Of a DNA stretch of 64,000 nt, positions 14,504 to 23,189 are shown piece after piece. Where the stretch lies: contig NZ_CP040887.1 in NCBI RefSeq assembly GCF_006337125.1, positions 2,542,001 through 2,606,000 on the forward strand, read 5' to 3'. Made by a program: the position numbers and the translations under genes. The notes beneath the pieces are model-generated. The model saw only the letters and a program-made list of their open reading frames with translations, made no database searches and had not been told where the DNA came from. The stretch's first letter is position 1. Every line of letters begins with the position of its first letter. Source of the DNA: Serinicoccus chungangensis (GTDB lineage Bacteria; Actinomycetota; Actinomycetes; Actinomycetales; Dermatophilaceae).

Positions 14504-16411
14504 TTGTCTATTGACATGTCTTCTACTCCACTGCACCAGCTCGAGCGGGTCGTGATCCGTTTCGCCGGGGACTCCGGCGACGGGATGCAGCTCACCGGCG
14601 ACCGCTTCACCTCCGACACCGCGGCCCTGGGCAACGACCTGTCCACGCTGCCGAACTTCCCGGCCGAGATCCGCGCCCCCCAGGGCACGCTGCCGGGCGT
14701 CAGCTCCTTCCAGGTCCACTTCGCCGACCACGACATCGCCACCCCCGGGGACGCGCCCGACGTCCTCGTCGCGATGAACCCGGCGGCGCTCAAGGCCAAC
14801 CTGCCGGACCTGCCGCGGGGCGCGACGGTCATCGCCAACGCCGACGAGTTCACCCGGCGCAACCTCGCCAAGGTGGGGTATGCCGCCAACCCGCTGGAGG
14901 ACGACTCCCTCGCCGACGCGGGCTACCACGTGCACGCCCTGCCGCTGACGTCGATGACGGTCGAGGCGCTCGCCGGGTTCGACGGGCTGACCCGCAAGGA
15001 GAAGGAGCGGGCCAAGAACATGCTGGCCCTGGGCCTGCTGTCCTGGCTCTACTCGCGCGACACCGCCTCGACCGAGGCCTTCCTGCGCGCCAAGTTCGCG
15101 CAGGCGCCGGAGATCCTCGAGGCCAACCTCACCGCGCTGCGCACCGGTCACGCCTACGGCGAGACCACCGAGGACTTCGCGGTGCGCTACCAGGTGGCGC
15201 CGGCGCCGATGGCCCCCGGGACCTACCGCACCATCACCGGCAACCAGGCGCTGGCGCTGGGGCTGGTCGCCTCCGCCTACCGGACCGGGCTGCCGCTGGT
15301 GCTCGGCTCCTACCCCATCACCCCCGCCTCGGACGTGCTGCACCAGCTGTCCACGCTCAAGGCGCACGGCGTCACCACGCTGCAGGCCGAGGACGAGATC
15401 GCCGCGGTCGGGATGGCGCTCGGCGCCAGCTTCGGCGGGTCCCTCGGGGTGACGACGACCTCGGGCCCGGGCCTGGCGCTCAAGAGCGAGACCATCGGGC
15501 TCGCCGTGGCGACCGAGCTGCCGCTGCTCGTCATCGACATCCAGCGCGGCGGCCCCTCGACCGGTCTGCCGACCAAGACCGAGCAGGCCGACCTGCTGCA
15601 GGCCCTACACGGCCGCAACGGCGAGTCGCCGGTCGCCGTCGTGGCCGCCCAGTCGCCGACCGACTGCTTCGACGCGGCCCTGGAGGCGGTCCGGATCGCC
15701 ACGACCTACCGCACCCCGGTCATCCTGCTGTCGGACGGCTACCTCGGCAACGGCTCCGAGCCCTGGCAGATCCCGGCGGCCGCGCAGCTGCCCGACCTCA
15801 CCGTCCAGCACGCCACCGAGCCCAACGCCACCGACGAGCGGGGCGAGCCGGTCTTCCATCCCTACCTGCGGGACGACCAGACCCTGGCGCGGCCCTGGGC
15901 GGTGCCCGGCACCCCGGGGCTGGAGCACCGCATCGGCGGGATCGAGAAGGCCGACGTCACCGGCAACATCTCCTACGACCCGGCCAACCACGACCGGATG
16001 GTGCGCCTGCGGCAGGCCAAGATCGGCGCGATCGCCGACTCCATCCCTCCCCTGGAGGTGGACGACCCCAGCGGCGAGGCGCGGGTCCTCGTCCTCGGGT
16101 GGGGGTCGACCTACGGCCCGATCGGGGCCGCCACCCGGCTCGTGAGGGCCACCGGCGCGAAGGTCGCGCGGGCCCACCTGCGCCACCTCAACCCCTTCCC
16201 CGCCGACCTCGGTGACGTGCTGCGCCGCTACGACCGGGTCGTCGTGCCCGAGATGAACCTCGGCCAGCTCGCGCTGCTGCTGCGGGGGACCTACCTCGTC
16301 GACGTCCGCAGCCATACCCAGGTCCGGGGCCTGCCGTTCACCGCCGGTGAGCTCGCGCAGGTGGTCCACGAGAACCTCATGGAGGTCCAGTCGCAGGAGG
16401 TGACGGTATGA
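14504..16411 (+). CDS. korA: 2-oxoglutarate:ferredoxin oxidoreductase, alpha (gamma-alpha fusion)
   Basis: 635-residue KorA. The N-terminal ~195 residues are the gamma domain (RFAGDSGDGMQLTGDRF); the rest is the alpha/pyrimidine-binding domain (GSYPITPASDVLHQLSTL, AEDEIAAVGMALGASFGG) and a C-terminal transketolase-like domain. With KorB it oxidises 2-oxoglutarate with CoA to succinyl-CoA and reduces ferredoxin, a low-potential TCA-cycle step. TTG at 14504 is chosen because GGGGAG sits 7 bases upstream; the in-frame ATG at 14516 would be 19 bases away. It overlaps korB as ATGA. Its proximity to the NuoEFG-less complex I genes suggests a ferredoxin link (inference). Confidence 0.95.
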   Translation: MSIDMSSTPLHQLERVVIRFAGDSGDGMQLTGDRFTSDTAALGNDLSTLPNFPAEIRAPQGTLPGVSSFQVHFADHDIATPGDAPDVLVAMNPAALKANLPDLPRGATVIANADEFTRRNLAKVGYAANPLEDDSLADAGYHVHALPLTSMTVEALAGFDGLTRKEKERAKNMLALGLLSWLYSRDTASTEAFLRAKFAQAPEILEANLTALRTGHAYGETTEDFAVRYQVAPAPMAPGTYRTITGNQALALGLVASAYRTGLPLVLGSYPITPASDVLHQLSTLKAHGVTTLQAEDEIAAVGMALGASFGGSLGVTTTSGPGLALKSETIGLAVATELPLLVIDIQRGGPSTGLPTKTEQADLLQALHGRNGESPVAVVAAQSPTDCFDAALEAVRIATTYRTPVILLSDGYLGNGSEPWQIPAAAQLPDLTVQHATEPNATDERGEPVFHPYLRDDQTLARPWAVPGTPGLEHRIGGIEKADVTGNISYDPANHDRMVRLRQAKIGAIADSIPPLEVDDPSGEARVLVLGWGSTYGPIGAATRLVRATGAKVARAHLRHLNPFPADLGDVLRRYDRVVVPEMNLGQLALLLRGTYLVDVRSHTQVRGLPFTAGELAQVVHENLMEVQSQEVTV

Positions 16412-17619
16412 CGACCCCGCTCGGCCTGCCGACCCGCCGGGGCACCGAGGGCGTGCCCACGCTCGGGGACGGCGAGAAGCAGACCAAGAAGGACTTCACC
16501 TCCGACCAGGAGGTGCGCTGGTGCCCCGGGTGCGGCGACTACGCCGTGCTGGCCGCGGTCCAGGGCTTCCTGCCCGACCTCGGGCTGCGCCGCGAGAACA
16601 TCGTGTTCATCTCCGGGATCGGCTGCTCCAGCCGCTTCCCCTACTACCTCGACACCTACGGGATGCACTCCATCCACGGGCGCGCACCGGCCATCGCCAC
16701 CGGCCTGGCGACCTCGCGGGAGGACCTCTCGGTCTGGGTCGTCACCGGCGACGGCGACGCGCTCTCGATCGGCGGCAACCACCTCATCCACGCGATGCGG
16801 CGCAACGTCAACCTCACGATCCTGCTGTTCAACAACAAGATCTACGGTCTGACGAAGGGGCAGTACTCCCCCACCTCGGACGTCGGCGCGGTGACCAAGT
16901 CGACCCCGTCCGGCTCCGTCGACCACCCCTTCAACCCGGTCTCGCTGGCGCTGGGCTCCGAGGCGACCTTCGTGGCCCGGACCATGGACTCCGACCGCGC
17001 CCACCTCACCGAGGTGCTCAAGGCCGCCGCGGCGCACCGCGGCACGTCGCTGGTCGAGATCTACCAGAACTGCCCGATCTTCAACGACGGCGCCTTCCAG
17101 CTGCTCAAGGACCGGGACGAGGCGACCGGCCGGGTGGCGCACCTGCGCGCGCACGAGCCGGTGCGCATCGGCGCCGAGGGCAGCCCGGACGCCACGGTCG
17201 TCGTCCGCGACCCCCAGGGCCGCCTGCAGGTGGTGCCCGAGCAGGCCGTGCCCGAGGGGCACACCGTCGTCGTGCACGACCCGTCCGACCCCGACCCGAC
17301 GAACGCCTTCGGGCTCTCGCGGCTGGACGACCCCAGCATGCAGACCGTGCCCATGGGCATCTTCCGTCAGGTGCAGCGGCCCACCTACGACGACGGCGTG
17401 CGCCAGCAGGTGCAGGAGGCGACCGCCGGGACCACCCGGGACACGGCCTCCCTCGACGCGCTGCTGCACGGCAGGGACACCTGGACCGTCGACGGCACCC
17501 GCCCGGGACAGGTCGAGCAGCTGCTCGAGGGCGAGACCACCGAGGGGCCGACAGCGGCCGCCGGTGAGGTGCTCGCCGAGGAGGGCGAGGAGGTCTACGA
17601 GGACGAGGGCACCCCCTAG
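16408..17619 (+). CDS. korB: 2-oxoglutarate:ferredoxin oxidoreductase, beta (TPP/FeS) subunit
   Basis: 403-residue beta subunit holding thiamine diphosphate and one [4Fe-4S] cluster. Signatures: WCPGCGDYAVL (cluster cysteines), GIGCSSRFPYY, the TPP loop GDGDALSIGGNHLIHAMRR, LLFNNKIYGLTKGQ, and ENCP-like IYQNCPIFND. Compared with archaeal beta subunits (about 290 residues) the C-terminal ~100 residues are an actinobacterial extension, the end of which is acidic (GEVLAEEGEEVYEDEG). ATGA overlap with korA ensures balanced synthesis. The TAG stop doubles as part of the rarD promoter. Confidence 0.95.
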   Translation: MTTPLGLPTRRGTEGVPTLGDGEKQTKKDFTSDQEVRWCPGCGDYAVLAAVQGFLPDLGLRRENIVFISGIGCSSRFPYYLDTYGMHSIHGRAPAIATGLATSREDLSVWVVTGDGDALSIGGNHLIHAMRRNVNLTILLFNNKIYGLTKGQYSPTSDVGAVTKSTPSGSVDHPFNPVSLALGSEATFVARTMDSDRAHLTEVLKAAAAHRGTSLVEIYQNCPIFNDGAFQLLKDRDEATGRVAHLRAHEPVRIGAEGSPDATVVVRDPQGRLQVVPEQAVPEGHTVVVHDPSDPDPTNAFGLSRLDDPSMQTVPMGIFRQVQRPTYDDGVRQQVQEATAGTTRDTASLDALLHGRDTWTVDGTRPGQVEQLLEGETTEGPTAAAGEVLAEEGEEVYEDEGTP

Positions 17620-17622
17620 GAT
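17617..17622 (+). promoter_or_regulatory. -10 box TAGGAT of rarD overlapping the korB stop
   Basis: TAGGAT begins with the TAG stop of korB and is followed after 6 bases by the GTG of rarD. This suggests a separate leaderless rarD transcript although the genes are only 9 bases apart. Confidence 0.5.
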
Positions 17623-17628
17623 GCGGCG

Positions 17629-18600
17629 GTGACGGACGAGGCCGAGCGCAGACGGCAGCGCGGCACGGCCTACGGCTTCCTCGCCTACCTCCTGTGGGGC
17701 GTCTTCCCGCTCTACTTCGCCGCCCTCCGGCCGGCCGGGCCCTGGGAGATCGTGGCCCACCGCATCGTCTGGACCCTGGTGCTGTGCCTGGCCGTCCTGC
17801 TCCTGACCCGCGACCTGCGCTGGATGGTGGACCTCGCCCGCGCCCCCCGGCGCCTGGCCGGGGTCATGCTCGCGGGGCTGTTCATCACCACGAACTGGGG
17901 CATCTACACCTACGCCGTGCTGACCGGGCACGTCACCGAGGCGGCACTGGGCTACTTCCTCAACCCGCTCGTGACGGTGGCCCTCGGCGTGCTCGTCCTG
18001 CGCGAGCGCCTGCGGCGGCTGCAGTGGGTCGCGGTGGGGATCGGCGCCGCCGCCGCGGTCTACCTCTCGGTGGACTACGGCTCACCACCCTGGATCAGCC
18101 TGGCCCTGGCGTGCTCCTTCGCCAGCTACAGCCTGCTGAAGAACCGGCTCGGGGTGTCGCTGAGCCCGCTGCGCTCGCTCGTCGGCGAGACGGCGACCGT
18201 GCTGCCGCTCGCGCTGCTCATCCTCTGGTGGCTCGACCGGGCCGGCGAGACCACGTGGGGAGGCCACGGCGAGCTGCACACCGTGCTGCTCATGTCGACC
18301 GGTCTGGCCACCGCCGTGCCGCTGCTGCTCTTCGCGGCCGCCGCGAGCCGGGTGCCGCTGTCGACGGTGGGCCTGCTGCAGTTCCTCACCCCGTTCCTGC
18401 AGCTCCTCACCGGCGTCCTGCTGCTCGGGGAGGTCGTGCCGGCCTCCCGCTGGGTCGGTTTCGCCCTGGTCTGGGTCGCGCTCGTCGTGCTCTCCGCCGA
18501 CATGGTGCGCCAGGTGCGTCGCTCCCGCGCGCAGCGTCGCGCCCGGGCGAGGGACGCCCGCGAGGAGCGCCCCGACCTGGCCGACCCCGCCCCCTGCTAG
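17629..18600 (+). CDS. rarD: EamA-family transporter, RarD type
   Basis: 323-residue inner-membrane protein with ten hydrophobic helices from two EamA repeats. RarD hallmarks: GFLAYLLWGVFPLYF at the start, AHRIVWTL, ITTNWGIYTYAV, LGYFLNPLVTVALGVLVLRE, and the second-repeat LQFLTPFLQLLTGVLLLGE. Homologues include E. coli RarD, named for a chloramphenicol-sensitivity phenotype; the physiological substrate is unknown. The C-terminus is strongly charged and cytosolic. Its position after korAB seems incidental, given its own promoter. Confidence 0.92.
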   Translation: MTDEAERRRQRGTAYGFLAYLLWGVFPLYFAALRPAGPWEIVAHRIVWTLVLCLAVLLLTRDLRWMVDLARAPRRLAGVMLAGLFITTNWGIYTYAVLTGHVTEAALGYFLNPLVTVALGVLVLRERLRRLQWVAVGIGAAAAVYLSVDYGSPPWISLALACSFASYSLLKNRLGVSLSPLRSLVGETATVLPLALLILWWLDRAGETTWGGHGELHTVLLMSTGLATAVPLLLFAAAASRVPLSTVGLLQFLTPFLQLLTGVLLLGEVVPASRWVGFALVWVALVVLSADMVRQVRRSRAQRRARARDAREERPDLADPAPC

Positions 18601-18613
18601 GTCGACCGTCCTC

Positions 18614-18657
18614 TGCACGCGGTGCAATTTTGCACACCGTGCAGATTTTCGTATGCT
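18614..18657 (+). promoter_or_regulatory. tetR promoter with tandem palindromic operator
   Basis: Two palindromes of form TGCAC-N3-GTGCA lie at 18614-18626 and 18631-18643, 17 bp centre to centre, separated by ATTT. A -35-like TTGCAC (18630-18635) sits inside the second site; after a 16-bp spacer comes -10 TATGCT (18652-18657), which ends 7 bases before the ATG at 18665. A repressor on these sites would block polymerase. TetR proteins usually bind such paired sites as two dimers, so autoregulation of tetR-mmpL is very likely (inference from layout). Confidence 0.75.
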
Positions 18658-18664
18658 CGTCGTC

Positions 18665-19333
18665 ATGACTGTGCGACCGGACTCCGTGGCGAGCCGCGGG
18701 CCGGACCCCGCCGCGCCGGGCCGCCGTGAGCTCAACAAGGTGCGCACGCGCGAGGCCATCGTGGGGGCGCTGCTCGAGCTGGTCGCCGAGCTGCCCGCCG
18801 CGGACGTCACGGTGGACCAGGTGGCCGAGCGGGCCGGGGTGTCCCGCCGCACCTTCTTCAACTACTTCGGCAGCATCCCCGCGGTGCTCAGCGCCGTCTT
18901 CGCCGACCACGCGGACGCCATGATCACCCGGTTGGACCCGGGGGTCATCGGTGACGACCCCGTCACCGCGCTGCGCGTCCTGGCCCGCACCCACGGCATC
19001 CCCGAGGACCTGCTCGGCTGGTTCGTCGCCCTGAACCGGCACGGCGCGGACACCGACGCCACGGTCCTCCTGGAGCGCACGGTCTGGGCCGACATGGCGG
19101 CGTGGCTGCGCGAGCGGCTGCACGACGTGCTGCCCGGGTCCGACCCGCTCTTCGTCGCCACCCTCGCCTCGGCCGTCATGAGCTGCTTCCAGGCCACCGA
19201 GGAGGCGTGGCTCAAGGACCTGCAGGTCGACCGCCCGGAGCAGCTCTCCCCCGCCGACGTCACCGCCTTCCACGACCACCTGGACCGCGCCCTCGGCCTG
19301 CTGGCCGACGGCTGGCGCTCCCCCTCCGCCTGA
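18665..19333 (+). CDS. TetR-family repressor of the adjacent MmpL exporter
   Basis: 222-residue repressor. The N-terminal helix-turn-helix (about 27-72) reads TREAIVGALLELV then VDQVAERAGVSRRTFFNYFG, the TetR signature. The C-terminal all-helical domain should bind an inducer. ATG 18665 is preferred to ATG 18653 because the -10 box TATGCT (18652-18657) covers the earlier codon. The MMPL gene starts 18 bases downstream, so they form one operon under the twin operator. The ligand is unknown; a membrane-active or lipophilic compound would suit the exporter. Confidence 0.92.
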   Translation: MTVRPDSVASRGPDPAAPGRRELNKVRTREAIVGALLELVAELPAADVTVDQVAERAGVSRRTFFNYFGSIPAVLSAVFADHADAMITRLDPGVIGDDPVTALRVLARTHGIPEDLLGWFVALNRHGADTDATVLLERTVWADMAAWLRERLHDVLPGSDPLFVATLASAVMSCFQATEEAWLKDLQVDRPEQLSPADVTAFHDHLDRALGLLADGWRSPSA

Positions 19334-19351
19334 CCCACCGAAAGGACCACC

Positions 19352-22129
19352 GTGGCCACCCTGCTGCACCGACTGGGGCGCTGGTGCGCCCAGCACCGCC
19401 TGGGCGTCGTCGTCATCTGGGCCGCCGTGCTCGGACTCACCGTCACCGGCATGCTCACCATGGCCAAGCCGCTGTCGAACGAGTTCTCCATCCCCGGCAG
19501 CCGGTTCGAGGCCGTCCTGGAGACGCTGCAGGAGGAGATCCCGGAGGCCGCCGGCACGACGGGCACCGTCGTCTTCCGCAGCGACGACGGCTTCACCGAC
19601 GACCAGCGCGCGGCCGTCGCCGAGGCCGTGGACCGGTGGGAGGAGCTGGACGGCGTCACCGCGGTCGACCCCTTCGAGGCGCAGGGCCGGCTCGACGCCA
19701 CCCAGGGCGACCTCGAGGAGGGCCGGACCGAGCTGGCCGACGCCCGTGATCAGCTGGCGGACGGACGCGACCAGCTCGAGCAGGGGCGCGCGGACCTGGA
19801 GGAGGCCCGCCAGCAGCTGGAGGACGGGCGCAGCCAGCTTCAGGACGGCCAGGACGAGCTGGACGCGCAGGCCGCCACCCTGGAGGAGTCGCAGGCCGAG
19901 CTGGACGCCCAGCTGGAGCAGCTCGAGGCCGGTGTCGCCGCGGGGCAGGTGCCCCCGCAGGCCGAGCAGCAGGCCCGTGCGGAGATCGCGGCGGGCCAGG
20001 CGCAGATCGACGCCGGCCGGGAGCAGCTGGACGCCGCCCAGGCGCAGATCGACACCCAGCGCGAGCAGCTGGAGGCCGGCGAGGAGGAGGTGGCCCAGGG
20101 CGAGGAGGAGCTGGAGAGCAGCGCCACCGAGCTCGAGGACGGCGAGGCCGAGGTCGCCCAGGGCGAGGAGGACCTGGCCGCCGCCGCCCGCCTCGCCGAC
20201 CTCACCGACGGGTTCCGCGTCGTCAGCAGCGACGGGAGCACCGCACTGACCCAGGTCTCGGTCGCCGACGCCGAGGGGCTCATCCCGCCGGAGACGACCG
20301 AGGCGATCCAGCGCATCGGCAGCGACGTCGAGAGCGCGGGCGTGCAGGTCGACTTCTCCAAGGAGATCACCGACGACCTGTCCAGCCTGCTCGGCCCGGG
20401 CGAGGTCGTCGGCCTGGTCGTCGCGGCCCTCGTGCTGCTCGTCATGCTGGGCAGCCTCATCGCCGCCGGGCTGCCGATCCTCATGGCGCTGGTCGGCGTC
20501 GGGGTCGGGCTCACCGGCGCCCTGGCGCTCTCGACCTTCTTCGACATGCAGTCGATCACCCCGGTGCTGGCGCTCATGCTCGGCCTCGCGGTCGGCATCG
20601 ACTACTCCCTGTTCCTCATCAACCGGCACCGCGAGCAGCTACGCCGCGGTATGCCGCTCGCCCCGTCGATCGCGCTCGCGGTGGGCACCTCGGGCAACGC
20701 GGTGACCTTCGCCGGTCTGACCGTCATCATCGCCCTCGTCGCGCTCGTCCTCACCGGGATCCCCTTCCTCGGGATCATGGGTCTGGTCGCCGCCGCGACG
20801 GTCGCCATCGCCGTGCTGGTCGCCATCACGCTCACCCCGGCCGTGCTCTCGCTCATGGGCGAGCGGGTGCTGCCGCGGCGCGAGCGCTCGGGCAGCACGC
20901 AGGGTCGGCACGAGGAGTCCCCGGACGCCCACGCCGAGGACCTGGGCCGCGGCTGGGCCGCCCGCGTGCAGCGCCACCCGTGGCTGTCGCTGGCCGGGGT
21001 GCTCGTCGTCGTCGGCGCCCTCGCCTGGCCGACCGCACAGCTGCGGCTCGGGCTGCCGGACGGCGGCACCGAGCCCGCCGGCTCCACGGCATACACCACC
21101 TACGACACCGTCCGCGAGGAGTTCGGCGCGGGGGCCAACGGCCCGATCCTCGTCGTCGCCGAGCTCGACGAGCCGGTCGCCGAGGGGGACACGGCCCTGT
21201 TCACCACCCAGGCCGACCTGGGCGAGGAGCTGGCCGCGGTGGACGGGGTGGTGCAGGTGCTGCCCGCCGGCGTCAACGACGACCGTGACGTCCTGGCGTT
21301 CCGGGTGCAGCCCGAGGGCGGGCCGGCCGACGCCTCCACCGAGGAGCTCGTCGACCGCCTCGGCCCCGCGGTCGAGCAGATCGGGCAGGACCAGGGCGCG
21401 ACCCTGGGGCTCACCGGCCAGACCGTCGCCAACATCGACGTCTCCGAGCAGCTGGCGGACGCGCTGCCCGTCTACCTCGTCGTGGTCGTCGGGCTCTCGC
21501 TGGTCCTGCTGCTGCTCGTCTTCCGGTCCGTCGTCGTGCCGCTGCTGGCGACCGGGGGGTTCCTGCTGAGCATCGGCGCGGCCTTCGGTGCCGTCGTCGG
21601 CGTCTACCAGCTGGGGTTCGCGTCCAGCTTCTTCGGGGTCAACGAGGCCGGCCCCATCCTGTCCTTCCTGCCCATCCTGCTCATCGGCATCCTCTTCGGG
21701 CTCGCCATGGACTACCAGGTCTTCCTGGTGTCGGCGATGCGCGAGGAGCACGTGCACGGGCGGGCGGCCCGGGACGCCGTGGTCGCCGGCTTCAACCACA
21801 GCGCGCGGGTCGTCACCGCGGCGGCCATCATCATGATCTCGGTCTTCGCCGGCTTCGTGTGGGCGCACCTGACGATGGTGCGACCCATCGGTCTCGGCCT
21901 GGCGGTGGGTGTCCTCGTCGACGCCTTCCTCGTGCGGATGACGCTGACCCCGGCGGTGATGTCGCTGCTGGGCGAGCGGGCGTGGTGGCTGCCGCGCTGG
22001 CTGGACCGGATCCTGCCGGACGTGGACGTCGAGGGGGCCAAGCTGGAGCGCCAGCTCGGGACCCCGACCGGTGCCGGCGCGGCGACCGACCCCGCCGCTC
22101 AGGAGGGCGAGCCCGCCCCCACCCGCTGA
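19352..22129 (+). CDS. MMPL/RND-family exporter with long periplasmic coiled-coil hairpin
   Basis: 925-residue RND-type membrane transporter, GTG start with AAAGGA upstream. TM1 is at about 16-37. After a short globular part comes a coiled coil: about ten heptads with Leu at each first position from residue 121 to 193 (for example LEEGRTE, LADARDQ), a proline-containing turn (195-211), then about ten heptads with I/L/V from 212 to 281. This would make a ~10-nm antiparallel hairpin. The two transmembrane bundles carry GIDYSLFL and AMDYQVFL, the Asp-Tyr pairs used for proton coupling in MmpL proteins. Exports an unknown lipophilic compound. Its last 31 bases overlap the convergent gene. Confidence 0.93.
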   Translation: MATLLHRLGRWCAQHRLGVVVIWAAVLGLTVTGMLTMAKPLSNEFSIPGSRFEAVLETLQEEIPEAAGTTGTVVFRSDDGFTDDQRAAVAEAVDRWEELDGVTAVDPFEAQGRLDATQGDLEEGRTELADARDQLADGRDQLEQGRADLEEARQQLEDGRSQLQDGQDELDAQAATLEESQAELDAQLEQLEAGVAAGQVPPQAEQQARAEIAAGQAQIDAGREQLDAAQAQIDTQREQLEAGEEEVAQGEEELESSATELEDGEAEVAQGEEDLAAAARLADLTDGFRVVSSDGSTALTQVSVADAEGLIPPETTEAIQRIGSDVESAGVQVDFSKEITDDLSSLLGPGEVVGLVVAALVLLVMLGSLIAAGLPILMALVGVGVGLTGALALSTFFDMQSITPVLALMLGLAVGIDYSLFLINRHREQLRRGMPLAPSIALAVGTSGNAVTFAGLTVIIALVALVLTGIPFLGIMGLVAAATVAIAVLVAITLTPAVLSLMGERVLPRRERSGSTQGRHEESPDAHAEDLGRGWAARVQRHPWLSLAGVLVVVGALAWPTAQLRLGLPDGGTEPAGSTAYTTYDTVREEFGAGANGPILVVAELDEPVAEGDTALFTTQADLGEELAAVDGVVQVLPAGVNDDRDVLAFRVQPEGGPADASTEELVDRLGPAVEQIGQDQGATLGLTGQTVANIDVSEQLADALPVYLVVVVGLSLVLLLLVFRSVVVPLLATGGFLLSIGAAFGAVVGVYQLGFASSFFGVNEAGPILSFLPILLIGILFGLAMDYQVFLVSAMREEHVHGRAARDAVVAGFNHSARVVTAAAIIMISVFAGFVWAHLTMVRPIGLGLAVGVLVDAFLVRMTLTPAVMSLLGERAWWLPRWLDRILPDVDVEGAKLERQLGTPTGAGAATDPAAQEGEPAPTR

Positions 22130-23094
22130 CCCGCGGCGCGCAGCAGCGTCCGGGCACCGACCCGCGCGGCCTGGTCACCCTCGGTGATCTGCAGCGCGAG
22201 GCGGCGCCCGGTGCGGAGGTAGACCACGATGCCGGGGCCGCCGGCGTCGACGATGAAGGCGGTGCGGTCCGGGAGGGCGCGCAGCCCGATCCCGCCCCAG
22301 CGCAGGGGGTCGAGGTCCTGCACGTCCACCCCGGCGACCTGGTCGGCCCGCACGCGGGCCACCGGCACGGGGAGCACCCGCGACCGCACCCGGAGCCCGT
22401 CCTCGTCGACCTGGACGGTGACGGCGGACCACAGCAGCGCCAGCCCGCCCGCGCCGAGCCCGGTGAGCAGGACGACGACGAGCAGCACCACGCTCTCGTC
22501 GGCCCCCACGATGACCACCGCGACGACCACGAAGACGACGAGCAGGCCGACGCCCAGCACCCTCATGGTCCGGGAGGACACGTCCGAGGACCAGGGCTGC
22601 ACGGGCTGGGCGGCCCGTCCCCGCACCGGCTGCACCCGTGACCGCTCGGGGACCAGGTCGGCCAGCTGCTCGGCGCTCGGGACCCAGCGGCCGTGCACGG
22701 CATACCCCACCAGCCCGGCGAGCAGCGCACCCAGGACCGCTACCAGCGGCCATCCCTCGCGGACGTCCTGCGCGCCGTCGACGCCCACCCGCCAGGCCGT
22801 CACGAGGTAGAGCAGCACCGCACCCCAGGAGACACCGGCGACGACGGCGAGCACCCAGCGGCCCCAGCTCGGGGGGACCAGGCGGCGTGCCACGGAGGCG
22901 ACGGCCGCGACCACGGTGCACACGACGACGGTGGTGAGGACCCCGGCCACGAACCCCGGTCCGCTCGCGAAGCCGTCGGGGACCCGGCCCGACCAGTGCG
23001 TCGGCACGAGGTCCGGCGGCGGCACGAGGGACAGGGCGAGCAGCAGGGCGGCCAGCGGCAGGATCGCCCAGAGGCCGGCCAGGGTGCGGCGCAC
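22099..23094 (-). CDS. Membrane protein with DUF1648-like N-terminus and PH-like C-terminus
   Basis: 331-residue membrane protein of unknown function. The N-terminal part resembles DUF1648 (LVPPPDLVPTHWSGRVPDGF after a first helix); about six hydrophobic segments lie at 7-26, 48-70, 79-101, 116-135, 178-200 and 203-225. The cytosolic C-terminus (about 228-325, VTVQVDEDGLRVRSRVLPVP then IVVYLRTGRRLALQI) has a beta-rich PH-like pattern. Related proteins in Bacillus (SdpI-type) act in immunity or signalling, but the link is distant. The GTG start has AAGGAG upstream. The 3' end overlaps the mmpL gene by 31 bases. Confidence 0.75.
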   Translation of the reverse strand: MRRTLAGLWAILPLAALLLALSLVPPPDLVPTHWSGRVPDGFASGPGFVAGVLTTVVVCTVVAAVASVARRLVPPSWGRWVLAVVAGVSWGAVLLYLVTAWRVGVDGAQDVREGWPLVAVLGALLAGLVGYAVHGRWVPSAEQLADLVPERSRVQPVRGRAAQPVQPWSSDVSSRTMRVLGVGLLVVFVVVAVVIVGADESVVLLVVVLLTGLGAGGLALLWSAVTVQVDEDGLRVRSRVLPVPVARVRADQVAGVDVQDLDPLRWGGIGLRALPDRTAFIVDAGGPGIVVYLRTGRRLALQITEGDQAARVGARTLLRAAGQRVGAGSPS

Positions 23095-23189
23095 GACGGT
23101 CTCCTTCGGGTAGGGGGGTCAAGCGTAGTCGGCGGCGGCCGGGTGGCCGGTCCCGCCGGGGTCGAGCCGTCACGAGAACGACGTGGTGC

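Noticed and set aside
19840..20629. Long antisense open frames opposite the coiled-coil part of mmpL
   Set aside because: High GC removes stop codons from the opposite strand; the translations are Leu/Arg/Ser-rich without family motifs.
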